Assembly (NCBI GenBank): GCA_900550285.1
Contig: URRW01000001.1
Location: forward strand, 105,384-169,383
Reading direction: 5' to 3'
DNA length: 64,000 bases
From: an uncultured Lachnospiraceae bacterium
Lineage (GTDB): Bacteria > Bacillota > Clostridia > Lachnospirales > Lachnospiraceae
Part shown: positions 12,976-22,122 of the stretch, one piece after another
How the letters are laid out: every line of letters begins with the position of its first letter
Position numbering within the stretch: the stretch's first letter is position 1
The notes under the pieces: generated by a model
Databases searched by the model: none
What the model was told of the DNA's origin: nothing
What the model saw: the letters and a program-made list of their open reading frames with translations, nothing else
Program-made: the position numbers and the translations under genes

Positions 12976-14100
12976 TTATAATTCCTCCTTGTTTTCGGAA
13001 GAACAGACTTCCCGCCTGCTTCCTGTTTCTACCGTCCCGTTTGACACCTTAAACACCCTGTTGATCTCAAAACGGTTATTCACAAAATCATCCAGCCCCG
13101 TACAGGTAATGATCGTCTGGATGTCCCCGATGCTGTTTAACAGATAATTCTGCCTGTTGCTGTCCAGCTCGGAAAGCACGTCGTCCAATAACAGCACCGG
13201 CGTGTCGTTCGTCACCCTTTTGACAAGCTCGATCTCCGAAAGCTTTAAAGACAGCGCAGCCGTCCTCTGCTGCCCCTGAGAGCCGAATTTACGGATGTCG
13301 ATGCCGTCTGCCACAAATGAAAAATCGTCCCTGTGCGGCCCCGCTGACGTCATTTTCAGGCGTATATCGCGTTCCTGACACCGCGCCAGCTTCTCCGCAA
13401 GCTCTCCGGGCGCGGCGTCCGGTTCGTAAACGATGCTTAAATGCTCCCTGCCGCCGGAAAGCTTCTGATGAATCCCGGCGATGATCCCGTTTAACTGCTG
13501 CGCAAAAAGAACGCGCCTTTCAACGATCTTTTCCCCGAAATCCGCAAGCTGTTCGTCCCACACGGACAGTATATCTCGCATTGACGAGTCATTCCCAATA
13601 TCCTTAAGGAGCTTGTTGCGCTGGTTCACGATCCGGTTATACTGGTTTAGGTTGTAAAGGTAGGACGCGTCCAGCTGGCACAGCTCCATGTCCATGAACC
13701 GGCGGCGCTCCGCAGGACCGTTTTTGATGATCGCCAGATCCTCCGGGGAAAAAAACACTGCGTTCATGATCCCTAAAAGCTCCGCCGCCTTTTTGATCCG
13801 CGTCCCGTCGATGGCAATTCCCTTGGATTTGTTTTTCCTAAGGTGCATATCGATGCGGATCTCCTCTTCCTTTTTTTCCAGATACGCCCGGATATGCGCT
13901 TCTTCCTGACAAAAGTTGACAATATCCCGGTCCTTTGTCCCCCTGTGGGACTTGGTCGTGGCGCAAAGATAGATCGCCTCAAGAATATTCGTCTTTCCCT
14001 GCGCGTTATCCCCGTACAGAATGTTCGTCCCTTTGTCAAATTCAAGGTTCAAAAAACCGTAATTCCGGAAATTTGATAATTCCAGTGATTTAATAATCAT
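12976..14100 (-). CDS. recF: DNA replication and repair protein RecF
   Basis: RecF of 374 aa, an SMC-like ATPase that loads RecA at single-strand gaps with RecO and RecR. Walker A is GDNAQGKTNILEAIY near residue 35, the signature is FGSQGQQRTAALSLK, and Walker B is PVLLLDDVLSELD. The C-terminus lies directly against gyrB. It follows the S4 protein gene by 14 bases, the standard dnaN-yaaA-recF-gyrB order. Confidence 0.97.
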   Translation of the reverse strand: MIIKSLELSNFRNYGFLNLEFDKGTNILYGDNAQGKTNILEAIYLCATTKSHRGTKDRDIVNFCQEEAHIRAYLEKKEEEIRIDMHLRKNKSKGIAIDGTRIKKAAELLGIMNAVFFSPEDLAIIKNGPAERRRFMDMELCQLDASYLYNLNQYNRIVNQRNKLLKDIGNDSSMRDILSVWDEQLADFGEKIVERRVLFAQQLNGIIAGIHQKLSGGREHLSIVYEPDAAPGELAEKLARCQERDIRLKMTSAGPHRDDFSFVADGIDIRKFGSQGQQRTAALSLKLSEIELVKRVTNDTPVLLLDDVLSELDSNRQNYLLNSIGDIQTIITCTGLDDFVNNRFEINRVFKVSNGTVETGSRREVCSSENKEEL

Positions 14101-14114
14101 AATTTCGATGATTC

Positions 14115-14336
14115 CTATTCGGACAGCATAGATTTAATCGTGAGCTTCTGCCCGTCGTATTCCACCACGTCTCCGTCCACAAGCTTCTTGCCGCGCGCGG
14201 TTTCCGTTTTTCCGTTTACTTTTACAAGCCCGTCCTGAACCGCGAACTTCGCGTCCACGCCGGACTCCACAAAGCCCGCCGCTTTCAGCGCCTGCCCCAG
14301 CTTGATAAATTCGTCCCTGATCTCAAATGTCTGCAT
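14115..14336 (-). CDS. yaaA: S4-domain RNA-binding protein YaaA/RlbA type
   Basis: Small protein of 73 aa with a single S4 RNA-binding fold (IKLGQALKAAGFVESGVDAK, then GLVKVNGKTETARGKKLVDG). In Firmicutes this gene always sits between dnaN and recF, and B. subtilis RlbA/YaaA is linked to the large ribosomal subunit. The start at 14336 is chosen because AAAGGAG lies 6 bases upstream; a longer frame to 14369 has no ribosome site and runs into a DnaA box. Confidence 0.92.
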   Translation of the reverse strand: MQTFEIRDEFIKLGQALKAAGFVESGVDAKFAVQDGLVKVNGKTETARGKKLVDGDVVEYDGQKLTIKSMLSE

Positions 14337-14355
14337 ATTCGCTCCTTTTTTGCCG

Positions 14356-14393
14356 TTATCCACAGTCACGATAGAAAAAGCCTGTTATCCACA
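14356..14393 (+). promoter_or_regulatory. Pair of DnaA boxes between dnaN and the S4 gene
   Basis: Two exact TTATCCACA boxes at 14356-14364 and 14385-14393, spaced 29 bases apart, lie in the 62-base gap. They may help regulate the operon or titrate DnaA. Confidence 0.75.
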
Positions 14394-14398
14394 GCCTG

Positions 14399-15505
14399 TC
14401 ACGCCGCCGTAAAGTTCACCGGAAGGATCAGGTAAATATAGCTGTTCTCATCGTTGCGGATAAAGCACGGCGCCTTGGGGTTTACCAGATAGATCGTGAT
14501 CTGCTCGTCGTCGATGACGCGCAGCGCGTCGATCAGAAATCTGGGATTGAACCCGATCATCAGATCCTTTCCCGCTTTTTCGATGTCGATCTGCTCGTTC
14601 ATGCTTCCGATCGCGGAATTGATCTTTAATTCCATGGAACCATCCGTAATATTGATAATGATCGGCTTCTTTTCGCCCTCTTTTACAAGCAGCGTCGCAC
14701 GGTCGATACAGCTTAAAAATTCTTTTTTGTTGATCGTCACCTTTGTTTCGTAATCGCTGGAAAGCATCTGGTCGATGCGGAAATATTCCCCTTCGATCAG
14801 TCTGGAAACGACGGTCGTGGAATCAAACTCGAATACAACGTGGTTGTCTGTAAAGAAAATGGACACGTCCCTGTCCGTTTCCCCGGATAAAATCTTACTG
14901 ATTTCGTTCAGCGTCTTGCCCGGAATGACAACCTTTTTCGGATTGTAGGAGTTTTTCAGCTGGATCTTGCGGATGGAAATACGGTGTCCGTCCAGGGAAA
15001 CAACCTTTAACTCATCTCCGTTTATCTCAAACAGTTCTCCCGTCATCAGGCGGTTGTTGTCATTATCTGCAATGGAAAAAATCGTCTGTCTGATCACTTC
15101 TTTTAACGTGAACTGGGAAACGACGATGGAATCGTTTCTCTCAATATCCGGCAGATAGGAAAAATCTTCGCCGGATTTGCCGGAGATATTGAATTTCGCC
15201 TTTTCGCAGGTGATCACGGTCTGGAAATTATTGTCAGAGGTGATCGTAATATTGTTGTCGGGCAGCTTTCTGACGATTTCCAGAAAAATCTTGGCGTCAA
15301 GGGCAATTACGCCCGGTTCTTCGATCATGCCGGCAACGGTCGTTTCGATACCCAGCTCCATATCGTTGGCAGTCAGTTTGATGGCTCCCTGCGTACAGTC
15401 AACGAGGATACATTCAAGGATCGTCATCGTCGTTTTGCTCGGTACGGCTTTGGAAACGACGGAAAGACCGTTTAACAGTTCAGATTTGGAACAGATAAAT
15501 TTCAT
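14399..15505 (-). CDS. dnaN: DNA polymerase III beta sliding clamp
   Basis: DnaN of 368 aa, the ring-shaped processivity clamp of DNA polymerase. The three repeated clamp domains are recognisable, starting MKFICSKSELLNGLSVVSKA and ending YLVNPKAPCFIRND then YLILPVNFTA. Length is normal. AAGGGAG precedes the ATG. The upstream 250 bases to dnaA hold DnaA boxes, as in B. subtilis. Confidence 0.98.
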   Translation of the reverse strand: MKFICSKSELLNGLSVVSKAVPSKTTMTILECILVDCTQGAIKLTANDMELGIETTVAGMIEEPGVIALDAKIFLEIVRKLPDNNITITSDNNFQTVITCEKAKFNISGKSGEDFSYLPDIERNDSIVVSQFTLKEVIRQTIFSIADNDNNRLMTGELFEINGDELKVVSLDGHRISIRKIQLKNSYNPKKVVIPGKTLNEISKILSGETDRDVSIFFTDNHVVFEFDSTTVVSRLIEGEYFRIDQMLSSDYETKVTINKKEFLSCIDRATLLVKEGEKKPIIINITDGSMELKINSAIGSMNEQIDIEKAGKDLMIGFNPRFLIDALRVIDDEQITIYLVNPKAPCFIRNDENSYIYLILPVNFTAA

Positions 15506-15547
15506 ATTGTGAAAAACTCCCTTCTTTAAAAACCATTCTCAATCCAC

Positions 15548-15765
15548 TTATCCACAGTCTGGAGGTATGTGGAGCCGTCCCCGGCGGCAAAGCGCCGCAG
15601 GCGCGTGAACAAAGAAATAAATATTAAAGTTCGTAATCTTTCTTAATAAGGGCTGTTGATATGTGGATAACCCCTCCCATTATACTATTTATAAGGGAAA
15701 ATGGGAACGGGTAACTTGTGTAAAACCCTTGGATAACCATGTGGAAAGGATGAAGTTATACACAT
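15548..15765. promoter_or_regulatory. DnaA boxes in the dnaA-dnaN spacer
   Basis: Exact DnaA boxes at 15548-15556 (TTATCCACA) and 15662-15670 (TGTGGATAA), plus a TTATACACA at 15757-15765 overlapping the end of dnaA. They lie between dnaA and dnaN, where many Firmicutes have the second half of a bipartite origin. The spacer also carries the dnaN leader; no ORF is seen. Confidence 0.7.
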
Positions 15766-17117
15766 ATCTTCTTTTTGATCGTCTCGATCTTGCTGTTCAA
15801 TTCTTCGTTGGATTTCAACTCATCCTCAATTTTATTCACACCGTGGATAATTGTAGTGTGGTCTTTTTTGCCGAGCAGCTTGCCGATATTGACGTACGAG
15901 GTATCGGTCAGCTTGCGGCATAAGTACATGACAACCTGACGGGGCTGGACGAATTCGGAGTTGCGCTTTTTGGACGTAATGTCCGCCGGGGAAACGCCGA
16001 AATGTTCTGCAACCACGTCGATGATAAGCTCCGGCGTGATCTCCTTTGGCTTATCCGGGTTGATAATGTCCTTTAAGGCGTCCTCAGCCAGCTCCATCGT
16101 GATCTCAGACTGGTTTTCAATCTTGGATTTGGCGATGATGCGGTTAAAAGCGCCTTCCAGCTCACGGATATTGCTCTTGATATTGGTAGCGATGTACTTA
16201 AAAATCTCGTCGTCAACGGGACGGTTGTAATATTCCGCGTTTTTACGAAGGATTGCCATACGGGTTTCGTAATCAGGCGGCTGAATATCCGCGATCAGCC
16301 CCCAGTCGAAGCGGGAACGGAAGCGCTCTTCCAGCGTTTCCATCTCCTTCGGCGGCTTATCGGAGGACAAAACGATCTGTTTGCCCGCAGAATGCAGCAC
16401 GTTGAAGGTATGGAAAAACTCCTCCTGCGTACTCTCTTTTCCTATTATAAACTGCACGTCGTCGATCATGAGCACGTCTACCGTCCGGTACTTCTCACGC
16501 AGCTTGGTCATGGCGGTCGCGTTACCGCTTCGGATGGACTCGATCACTTCGTTTGTAAAGGATTCGGAAGTGACGTAAAGCACCTTCATATTGGGATTCT
16601 GTTCTAATATGAAGTGGCCGATGGAGTGCATCAGGTGCGTCTTGCCCAGACCTGCGCCGCCGTAGATGAACAGCGGATTGTAGGCATTTCCCGGAGATTC
16701 CGCGACTGCGAGGCAGGCGGAATGGGCGAATTTGTTGTTGTTTCCCACGACAAAGGTATCAAATTTGTACTTGGGGTTTAAATTCGCCTGTTCATAGTTG
16801 ATATTATAAATGTTGGAGGCAGGCGACTTAAGGTCGGTATCGCTGTCTGCCGCCTTTTCTTTCTCTAAAATGAAGGCAACGTCGTAATCGTGGTCCATCA
16901 TCTCGGAAATCGTTACCTTAAAGTAATTGCTGTACTTGTTGGAGATATAGTTTAAGGCGTGAGCCTGCCCGGTAGGTATCTGAATGTAGACAGTATCATC
17001 CTTCACGTCAGAAAACTGCAGGGGTTCAATCCATGTATTATAAGAAATGTTGGTAAGATCATATTCGGTGTGGATTGTCTGCTTGATCATCTCCCAGTTT
17101 TCCCCAATAAAATGCAT
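15756..17117 (-). CDS. dnaA: Chromosomal replication initiator DnaA
   Basis: DnaA of 453 aa. Domain I is at the N-terminus (about residues 1-85), a short linker follows, then the AAA+ domain with Walker A GGAGLGKTHLMHSIG and Walker B VLMIDDVQF. The C-terminal DNA-binding domain carries the DnaA signature KKDHTTIIHGV, which reads TTATCCACA boxes. Many such boxes flank the gene on both sides. Length is standard. Confidence 0.99.
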   Translation of the reverse strand: MHFIGENWEMIKQTIHTEYDLTNISYNTWIEPLQFSDVKDDTVYIQIPTGQAHALNYISNKYSNYFKVTISEMMDHDYDVAFILEKEKAADSDTDLKSPASNIYNINYEQANLNPKYKFDTFVVGNNNKFAHSACLAVAESPGNAYNPLFIYGGAGLGKTHLMHSIGHFILEQNPNMKVLYVTSESFTNEVIESIRSGNATAMTKLREKYRTVDVLMIDDVQFIIGKESTQEEFFHTFNVLHSAGKQIVLSSDKPPKEMETLEERFRSRFDWGLIADIQPPDYETRMAILRKNAEYYNRPVDDEIFKYIATNIKSNIRELEGAFNRIIAKSKIENQSEITMELAEDALKDIINPDKPKEITPELIIDVVAEHFGVSPADITSKKRNSEFVQPRQVVMYLCRKLTDTSYVNIGKLLGKKDHTTIIHGVNKIEDELKSNEELNSKIETIKKKICV

Positions 17118-17600
17118 AAGAATGCCTCCTCATCTGTGGACAGTTGCGTTATAAACCCGAAAAAGGGTATAAAATCCCCTTTGAGACTTATTCTATTCTA
17201 TCATAAACGAAATGAAGGAAAATGGCAAATGTTAATTATTCACCAAGGACTGTCCACAAAAGCTGTGGATATCCTCAGAATGAACTTTAGTTAGGTGGAT
17301 AAACATGAGGATTGTGTGGATAAGTGGAATTCACATATTCACATTGATTATTAAAGGCTTTTTCTGAGGTTAATGAGGATAATTTTGAAGTTATCCACAA
17401 GTTATGCACATTTTGTGGATAAGGTTATGTTAATCTGTGGAAGTGTGGATTGTGAAATCCACAAATGTGGAGAATCTATATGTTGTGGAAAAAAATTTTT
17501 TCCGGCAACAAGATATTGTATTGTGGAAAGTCACGATTTTTTGCATTTTTTTTGTGGAAAATTATATGGGGACAAAAATTTCTTCAAAATCCTAAAATTG
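17118..17600. other. Probable replication origin oriC: DnaA-box cluster and AT-rich region
   Basis: The spacer between dnaA and rpmH contains no ORF of note. Exact DnaA boxes are at 17315-17323, 17391-17399 and 17414-17422, with TTATGCACA at 17402-17410 between the last two. Near matches are at 17264-17272, 17294-17302 and 17444-17452. The tight group at 17391-17422 has boxes every 11-12 bases. A strongly AT-rich stretch (about 17480-17600) follows and could be the unwinding element. Genes on the two sides diverge from here. Confidence 0.88.
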
Positions 17601-17601
17601 C

Positions 17602-17630
17602 TTGACTTATAGGGGTTGACCTTATATAAT
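17602..17630 (+). promoter_or_regulatory. Promoter of rpmH-rnpA operon
   Basis: TTGACT (17602-17607) and TATAAT (17625-17630) with 17-base spacing. A GCCC/GGGC hairpin sits in the leader near 17665-17685, before the GGGAGGTGG ribosome site of rpmH. Confidence 0.8.
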
Positions 17631-17706
17631 GATAGCGATATTTTCCGATACATGTCATAAATATGCCCTTATATGGAAGAGGGCCTGAAAGGGAGGTGGA
17701 GCTTTC

Positions 17707-17841
17707 ATGAAGATGACATTTCAGCCTAAGAAGAGACAGCGCTCTAAGGTTCACGGTTTCAGAGCGAGAATGAGCAGTGCTGGCGGCAGAAAGGTATTAG
17801 CAGCCAGAAGAGCAAAAGGAAGAAAGAGATTATCCGCATAG
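17707..17841 (+). CDS. rpmH: 50S ribosomal protein L34
   Basis: Forty-four residues starting [20 protein letters not shown] and ending GRKRLSA, the full L34 signature with very high Arg and Lys content. L34 binds domain III region of 23S rRNA in the large subunit. GGGAGGTGG lies 7-8 bases before the ATG. It is the first gene rightward of the origin and is followed by rnpA. Confidence 0.98.
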   Translation: MKMTFQPKKRQRSKVHGFRARMSSAGGRKVLAARRAKGRKRLSA

Positions 17842-17932
17842 GTCACAGTTTTGTGGCCTATTTTCCTTATTTTACGGAAAAATTCCCGTTGCAAAAGATG
17901 ATTCTGTAAAATAACACGCATGGAGAGAATTC

Positions 17933-18331
17933 ATGAAATTTACGCAGTCGTTGAGAAAAAACCGGCAGTTCCAGGAGGTTTACAAAAAAGGCGTTTCCCG
18001 CGCCAACAAGTATCTGGTAATGTATGTATTGGAGAATGATCAAGAGGAAAACCTTCTCGGAATCTCAGTGAGCAAAAAGGTCGGCAACAGCGTTGTAAGG
18101 CATCGCGTAAAAAGGCTCGTGAAAGAAAGCTATCGATTACATGAGGATATATTTAATAGTGGTTTAAATATAGTAATCACAGCGCGGGCTTCTGCGGCCT
18201 CCATTCCTTTTGCACAGATGGAGAGCGCAGTATTACATCTTGGAAGGCTTCATCATATCACCTGCGGGGAGGCTCAGAAGAAGCGTCCCGCTGAGGAGCA
18301 GCATGAAGCAGAGCAATCGGAACAATTATGA
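17933..18331 (+). CDS. rnpA: Ribonuclease P protein component
   Basis: RnpA of 132 aa, the protein subunit that helps the RNase P RNA cut pre-tRNA 5' leaders. The RNR-type motif [16 protein letters not shown] lies near residue 55. The C-terminal ~25 residues form a Glu/Gln-rich tail beyond the conserved fold. GGAGAGAATTC precedes the ATG. Its stop overlaps the start of yidD (ATGA). Confidence 0.97.
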   Translation: MKFTQSLRKNRQFQEVYKKGVSRANKYLVMYVLENDQEENLLGISVSKKVGNSVVRHRVKRLVKESYRLHEDIFNSGLNIVITARASAASIPFAQMESAVLHLGRLHHITCGEAQKKRPAEEQHEAEQSEQL

Positions 18332-18540
18332 TGAAAACTATTCTGATCGCAGCAATTAAATTCTACCGGCGGTATCTGTCTCCTTTAAAAAGGACCAAAT
18401 GCCCATATTTTCCAACCTGTTCGGAATACGGACTGGAAGCGGTGGAGAAATACGGAGCCCTTAAGGGAGGCCTGCTTGCCGTCTGGAGGATTTTGAGATG
18501 CAATCCTTTTTCCAAGGGAGGGTATGATCCGGTCCCGTAA
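18328..18540 (+). CDS. yidD: Membrane protein insertion efficiency factor YidD
   Basis: Seventy residues with the conserved [20 protein letters not shown] and GGYDPVP segments of the YidD family. It is a membrane-associated helper of YidC. It overlaps rnpA by four bases and comes 30 bases before yidC, the invariant gene order. A second in-frame ATG follows directly at 18331. Confidence 0.96.
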   Translation: MMKTILIAAIKFYRRYLSPLKRTKCPYFPTCSEYGLEAVEKYGALKGGLLAVWRILRCNPFSKGGYDPVP

Positions 18541-18570
18541 ACCGGAATCAAAAGGCAGGAGGAATTATTA

Positions 18571-19890
18571 TTGAATGCGATATTATTGACACAGTATGAC
18601 GGCGCCATCTTAGGACCGATCGCAAAGGTGCTCGGATGGATCATGAACGGCATATTCTGGGTGCTTGACCAGATCAACATTCCCAATATCGGTCTGGCGA
18701 TCATCCTGTTTACCATTGTAATTTATGCAATTTTGACGCCGCTGACGATCAAGCAGCAGAAGTTCTCGAAGCTGAGCGCGAAGATGAACCCGGAGCTGCA
18801 GGCGATCCAGAAGCGTTATCAGGGCAAAAAGGACAATGATTCCATGCTGGCAATGAATCAGGAGACGAAGGCTGTCTATGCAAAGTACGGCGTTTCCCCG
18901 ACGGGAAGCTGCGTGCAGCTTTTGATCCAGATGCCGATCCTGTTTGCCATGTACCGGGTATTTAACAATATTCCGGCATATGTGTCACAGGTTAAGGACG
19001 CTTTTTATCCCCTGGTTGAAAAGCTGGCAAACACGGCGGGCAGCGTGGAGTACATGAGCAATGTGCAGAATTTCACGCAGGGAGCCATGTACGCGTCCCA
19101 GTTCCAGAACGAGGCGTTTACTTCCGGAAACATGCAGTACATCCAGAATACCTTCATTGATATTCTGAACAAGGCGTCTTCCGCGGAGTGGACAAAGCTG
19201 GCGGAGCATTTTCCCAGCCTGTCCGATCTGATCATGGAAACGGCGGGGCAGATGGAGCGCTACAACAACTTCCTCGGACTCAACATGGGAAATACGCCTT
19301 CCTTTATGGTAAGCGAGGCGATCGCGGCAGGCGCATGGCTGATGGTTGCGGCAGGTTTTGCAATCCCCGTTTTATCCGCTGTTACACAGTGGCTGAACGT
19401 AAAGCTGATGCCTCAGGCGGATACCGGTTCTGAGAACAACAGCATGGCGGCTTCCATGAAGGTCATGAACAATGTAATGCCGATCATGTCTGCGGTATTC
19501 TGTTATACGATGCCTGCCGGCATGGGCCTTTACTGGGTGGCAGGTTCGGTTGTAAGAAGCATACAGCAGGTGCTCATCAACAAGCACATCGACCATATGG
19601 ATATTGACGCAGAGATCAAGAAGAATACGGAAAAGTATCATGAGAAGCTGCGCAAGCAGGGCATCGATCCTGAAAAGCTAAACAGCTACGCGACAATGAA
19701 CACCAGAAATGTGAAGCCCAGCGTTCCGGCACAGAGCCGTTCCAAAGCGCCTGCGATGACACAGGAGCAGAAGGAAGAGGCAATGCGCAAGGCAACGGAG
19801 TATTACAACAAGAATGCGGCAAAGCCCGGCAGTCTTGCGGCTAAGGCGAACATGGTGAGGGATTACAACGAGAAGAACAACAAAAAATAG
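18571..19890 (+). CDS. yidC: Membrane protein insertase YidC/OxaA
   Basis: Insertase of 439 aa that places proteins into the cytoplasmic membrane alone or with SecYEG. It starts with TTG behind an AGGAGGAATTATTA site. The conserved core includes LTIKQQKFSKLSAKMNPELQ, GSCVQLLIQMPILFAMYRVF and a C-terminal hydrophobic cluster MPAGMGLYWVAGSVV. A loop of about 100 residues (about 150-245) between the central segments is longer than in B. subtilis and is seen in Clostridia. The tail is basic. Confidence 0.96.
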   Translation: MNAILLTQYDGAILGPIAKVLGWIMNGIFWVLDQINIPNIGLAIILFTIVIYAILTPLTIKQQKFSKLSAKMNPELQAIQKRYQGKKDNDSMLAMNQETKAVYAKYGVSPTGSCVQLLIQMPILFAMYRVFNNIPAYVSQVKDAFYPLVEKLANTAGSVEYMSNVQNFTQGAMYASQFQNEAFTSGNMQYIQNTFIDILNKASSAEWTKLAEHFPSLSDLIMETAGQMERYNNFLGLNMGNTPSFMVSEAIAAGAWLMVAAGFAIPVLSAVTQWLNVKLMPQADTGSENNSMAASMKVMNNVMPIMSAVFCYTMPAGMGLYWVAGSVVRSIQQVLINKHIDHMDIDAEIKKNTEKYHEKLRKQGIDPEKLNSYATMNTRNVKPSVPAQSRSKAPAMTQEQKEEAMRKATEYYNKNAAKPGSLAAKANMVRDYNEKNNKK

Positions 19891-19901
19891 GAGGGGTAAG
19901 C

Positions 19902-20540
19902 ATGGAGTTCCAAAGATTTTCGGCAAAAACAGTCAGTGATGCAGTGACCGCTGCATGCCAGCAGTTTTTAGTGACGAGCGACAAGCTGGAATATGAAGTT
20001 TTGGAAGAGGGTTCCACCGGTTTCCTTGGATTCAATGCGAAGCCGGCAGTGATTCAGGCGCGTGTAAAGCTCACGGTCGAAGATAAGGCTGTCGGATTTT
20101 TAAATGAAGTATTTGCCGCGATGAACTTAAACGTGGTGATCGAAGCCGTTTACAACGAGCTGGACAAGCAGCTCGACATCAACTTAAACGGCGACGAAAT
20201 GGGCATCCTGATCGGCAAGCGCGGTCAGACGCTGGATTCTTTGCAGTATCTTGTTTCCCTCGTGGTAAACAAGGAGGCGGAAGAGTACATCCGCGTTAAG
20301 GTAGATACGGAAAACTACCGCAAGAGACGCAGGGAGACGCTTGAAAACCTTGCGAAGAACATCGCGTACAAGGTAAAACGCAGCAGACGTCCGGTGGCGT
20401 TGGAGCCGATGAATCCTTATGAAAGACGGATCATCCACGCTGCGCTGCAGAACGACAAATATGTGACGACCCACAGCGAGGGCGAAGAGCCTTACCGCCA
20501 TGTAGTCGTTACCCTGAAAAAAAGAGAAGAGCGCGCGTAA
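19902..20540 (+). CDS. jag: RNA-binding protein Jag/KhpB
   Basis: Protein of 212 aa with an N-terminal Jag domain (EVLEEGSTGFLGFNAKPAVI), a central KH domain (GILIGKRGQTLDSLQYLVS, GxxG loop) and a C-terminal R3H domain (RRPVALEPMNPYERRIIH). It binds RNA, with KhpA as usual partner, and is tied to cell elongation in related Firmicutes. GGAGGGG stands upstream and the gene is 11 bases after yidC. Confidence 0.96.
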   Translation: MEFQRFSAKTVSDAVTAACQQFLVTSDKLEYEVLEEGSTGFLGFNAKPAVIQARVKLTVEDKAVGFLNEVFAAMNLNVVIEAVYNELDKQLDINLNGDEMGILIGKRGQTLDSLQYLVSLVVNKEAEEYIRVKVDTENYRKRRRETLENLAKNIAYKVKRSRRPVALEPMNPYERRIIHAALQNDKYVTTHSEGEEPYRHVVVTLKKREERA

Positions 20541-20557
20541 GCGCAGCTGAGGGAAGG

Positions 20558-20599
20558 CTCCCCGCAAGGCGGCAATGATCCGCTGCGGGGGGCTTTTTT
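20558..20599 (+). terminator. Terminator after jag
   Basis: CTCCCCGCA (20558-20566) pairs with TGCGGGG (20584-20590), ending in GGGGGCTTTTTT at 20599. It closes the rpmH-to-jag transcript. Confidence 0.85.
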
Positions 20600-20720
20600 G
20601 TTATGTACTTTTGAAAAAAAGAATGACGGTCTGGGAAAAGGATGCTATAATTCATGACAATGGAATGTGAGAAAAGTGCGATTTTGATTGTTTGTAACGG
20701 GAAAGGTGGACGAGAAGTTG

Positions 20721-22106
20721 ATGAGATCAGATACGGTCGCAGCGATCGCGACGGCGCTTTCGGATTCGGGTATCGGGATCATCCGCGTGAGCGGGCCGGA
20801 GGCAGTGGAAATTTCAGACCGGGTATTTGTCAATAAAGCCGGGAAGCACACGATGAAAGAGTGGGAGAGCCACACGATCCATTACGGTTTTGTAGAAGAA
20901 AACGGCGAGATCATCGATGAGGCGATGGTTTCTTTGATGCGTGCGCCCAGAAGCTATACGACGGAGGATACGGTGGAATTTAACTGTCACGGCGGCGTAC
21001 TGCTTTTGCGCAGGGTGCTGGAAGCGCTGCTTCGTGCGGGAGCGCGGATGGCGGAGCCGGGAGAATTTACGAAGCGCGCGTTCTTAAACGGGCGGATCGA
21101 CCTGTCGGAAGCGGAGGCGGTAATGGATCTGATCCAGGCAAAAAACAGCTTCGCGTTAAAATCGTCCGTGCGCCAGCTCCGCGGTTCCGTCGCGGAAGAA
21201 ATCAGATGCCTTCGTGCGGCAATATTGTACGAAATTGCGTTTATCGAGTCGGCGCTGGACGATCCGGAGCATATCAGCACGGAAGGCTATCCGGAAAAGC
21301 TTGGAAAAGTGGTCGGGGAACTTCTCGGAAGGATGGAGAAGCTTTTAGAGTCCGCGGAGGACGGACGTTTGCGCAAAGAGGGGATCAATACGGTCATTGT
21401 CGGAAAACCGAATGCCGGGAAGTCGTCCCTTTTGAACCGGCTCGTGGGAGAGGAGAAGGCGATCGTGACGGACGTTGCCGGGACGACCCGGGATGTGCTG
21501 GAGGAATCGATCCGCTTAAAAGGCATCAGCTTGAATATCATCGACACGGCGGGCATACGCACAACCGAGGATACGGTGGAAAAGATCGGCGTCGAGCGGG
21601 CAAAAAAATATGCCTCCGAGGCAGACCTTGTCCTTTATGTGGCGGACAGCTCCCGGAAGCTGGACGAGAGCGACGAGCGGATCATGGAGCTTCTGCGTGA
21701 AAAGAAGGTCATCGTCTTATTCAACAAATCGGATCTTGTCCCGGTTTTAACGAAGAAAGATTTTCTGGAAGCATTTGGGAGAACTGACGTTCCTGTTATC
21801 TTTACGTCCGCAAAGGAAAACAGGGGGATCGATGTGTTTGAGGAGACGCTGGAGGAGATGTTTTTCCATGGGAAGCTCCCTTCGGACAACGAGGTTGTGC
21901 TGACGAATATGAGGCATAAGGAAGCGGTGCAGAACGCCTGCGACAGCCTGAAAATGGTTCGGAAGAGCCTGCAGGACGGGATGCCGGAGGATTTTTATTC
22001 GATCGACCTGATGAGCGCATACACATCGCTTGGATATATTATCGGGGAAGAGGTCGGGGACGATCTGGTAAACGAAATCTTCTCAAAATTCTGCATGGGA
22101 AAGTGA
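20721..22106 (+). CDS. mnmE: tRNA modification GTPase MnmE
   Basis: MnmE of 461 aa, which with MnmG forms the enzyme that adds carboxymethylaminomethyl groups to U34 of tRNAs. The N-terminal formyl-folate domain begins SDTVAAIATALSDSGIGIIR. The G domain has GKPNAGKSSLLN, DVAGTTRD and FNKSD. The C-terminus ends in CMGK, carrying the conserved Cys. The start at 20721 matches the family N-terminus; the frame extends upstream to a TTG at 20688 without support. An AAAGGTGG site lies 11 bases before. Confidence 0.96.
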   Translation: MRSDTVAAIATALSDSGIGIIRVSGPEAVEISDRVFVNKAGKHTMKEWESHTIHYGFVEENGEIIDEAMVSLMRAPRSYTTEDTVEFNCHGGVLLLRRVLEALLRAGARMAEPGEFTKRAFLNGRIDLSEAEAVMDLIQAKNSFALKSSVRQLRGSVAEEIRCLRAAILYEIAFIESALDDPEHISTEGYPEKLGKVVGELLGRMEKLLESAEDGRLRKEGINTVIVGKPNAGKSSLLNRLVGEEKAIVTDVAGTTRDVLEESIRLKGISLNIIDTAGIRTTEDTVEKIGVERAKKYASEADLVLYVADSSRKLDESDERIMELLREKKVIVLFNKSDLVPVLTKKDFLEAFGRTDVPVIFTSAKENRGIDVFEETLEEMFFHGKLPSDNEVVLTNMRHKEAVQNACDSLKMVRKSLQDGMPEDFYSIDLMSAYTSLGYIIGEEVGDDLVNEIFSKFCMGK

Positions 22107-22122
22107 CGGAGGTAAAAAATAA

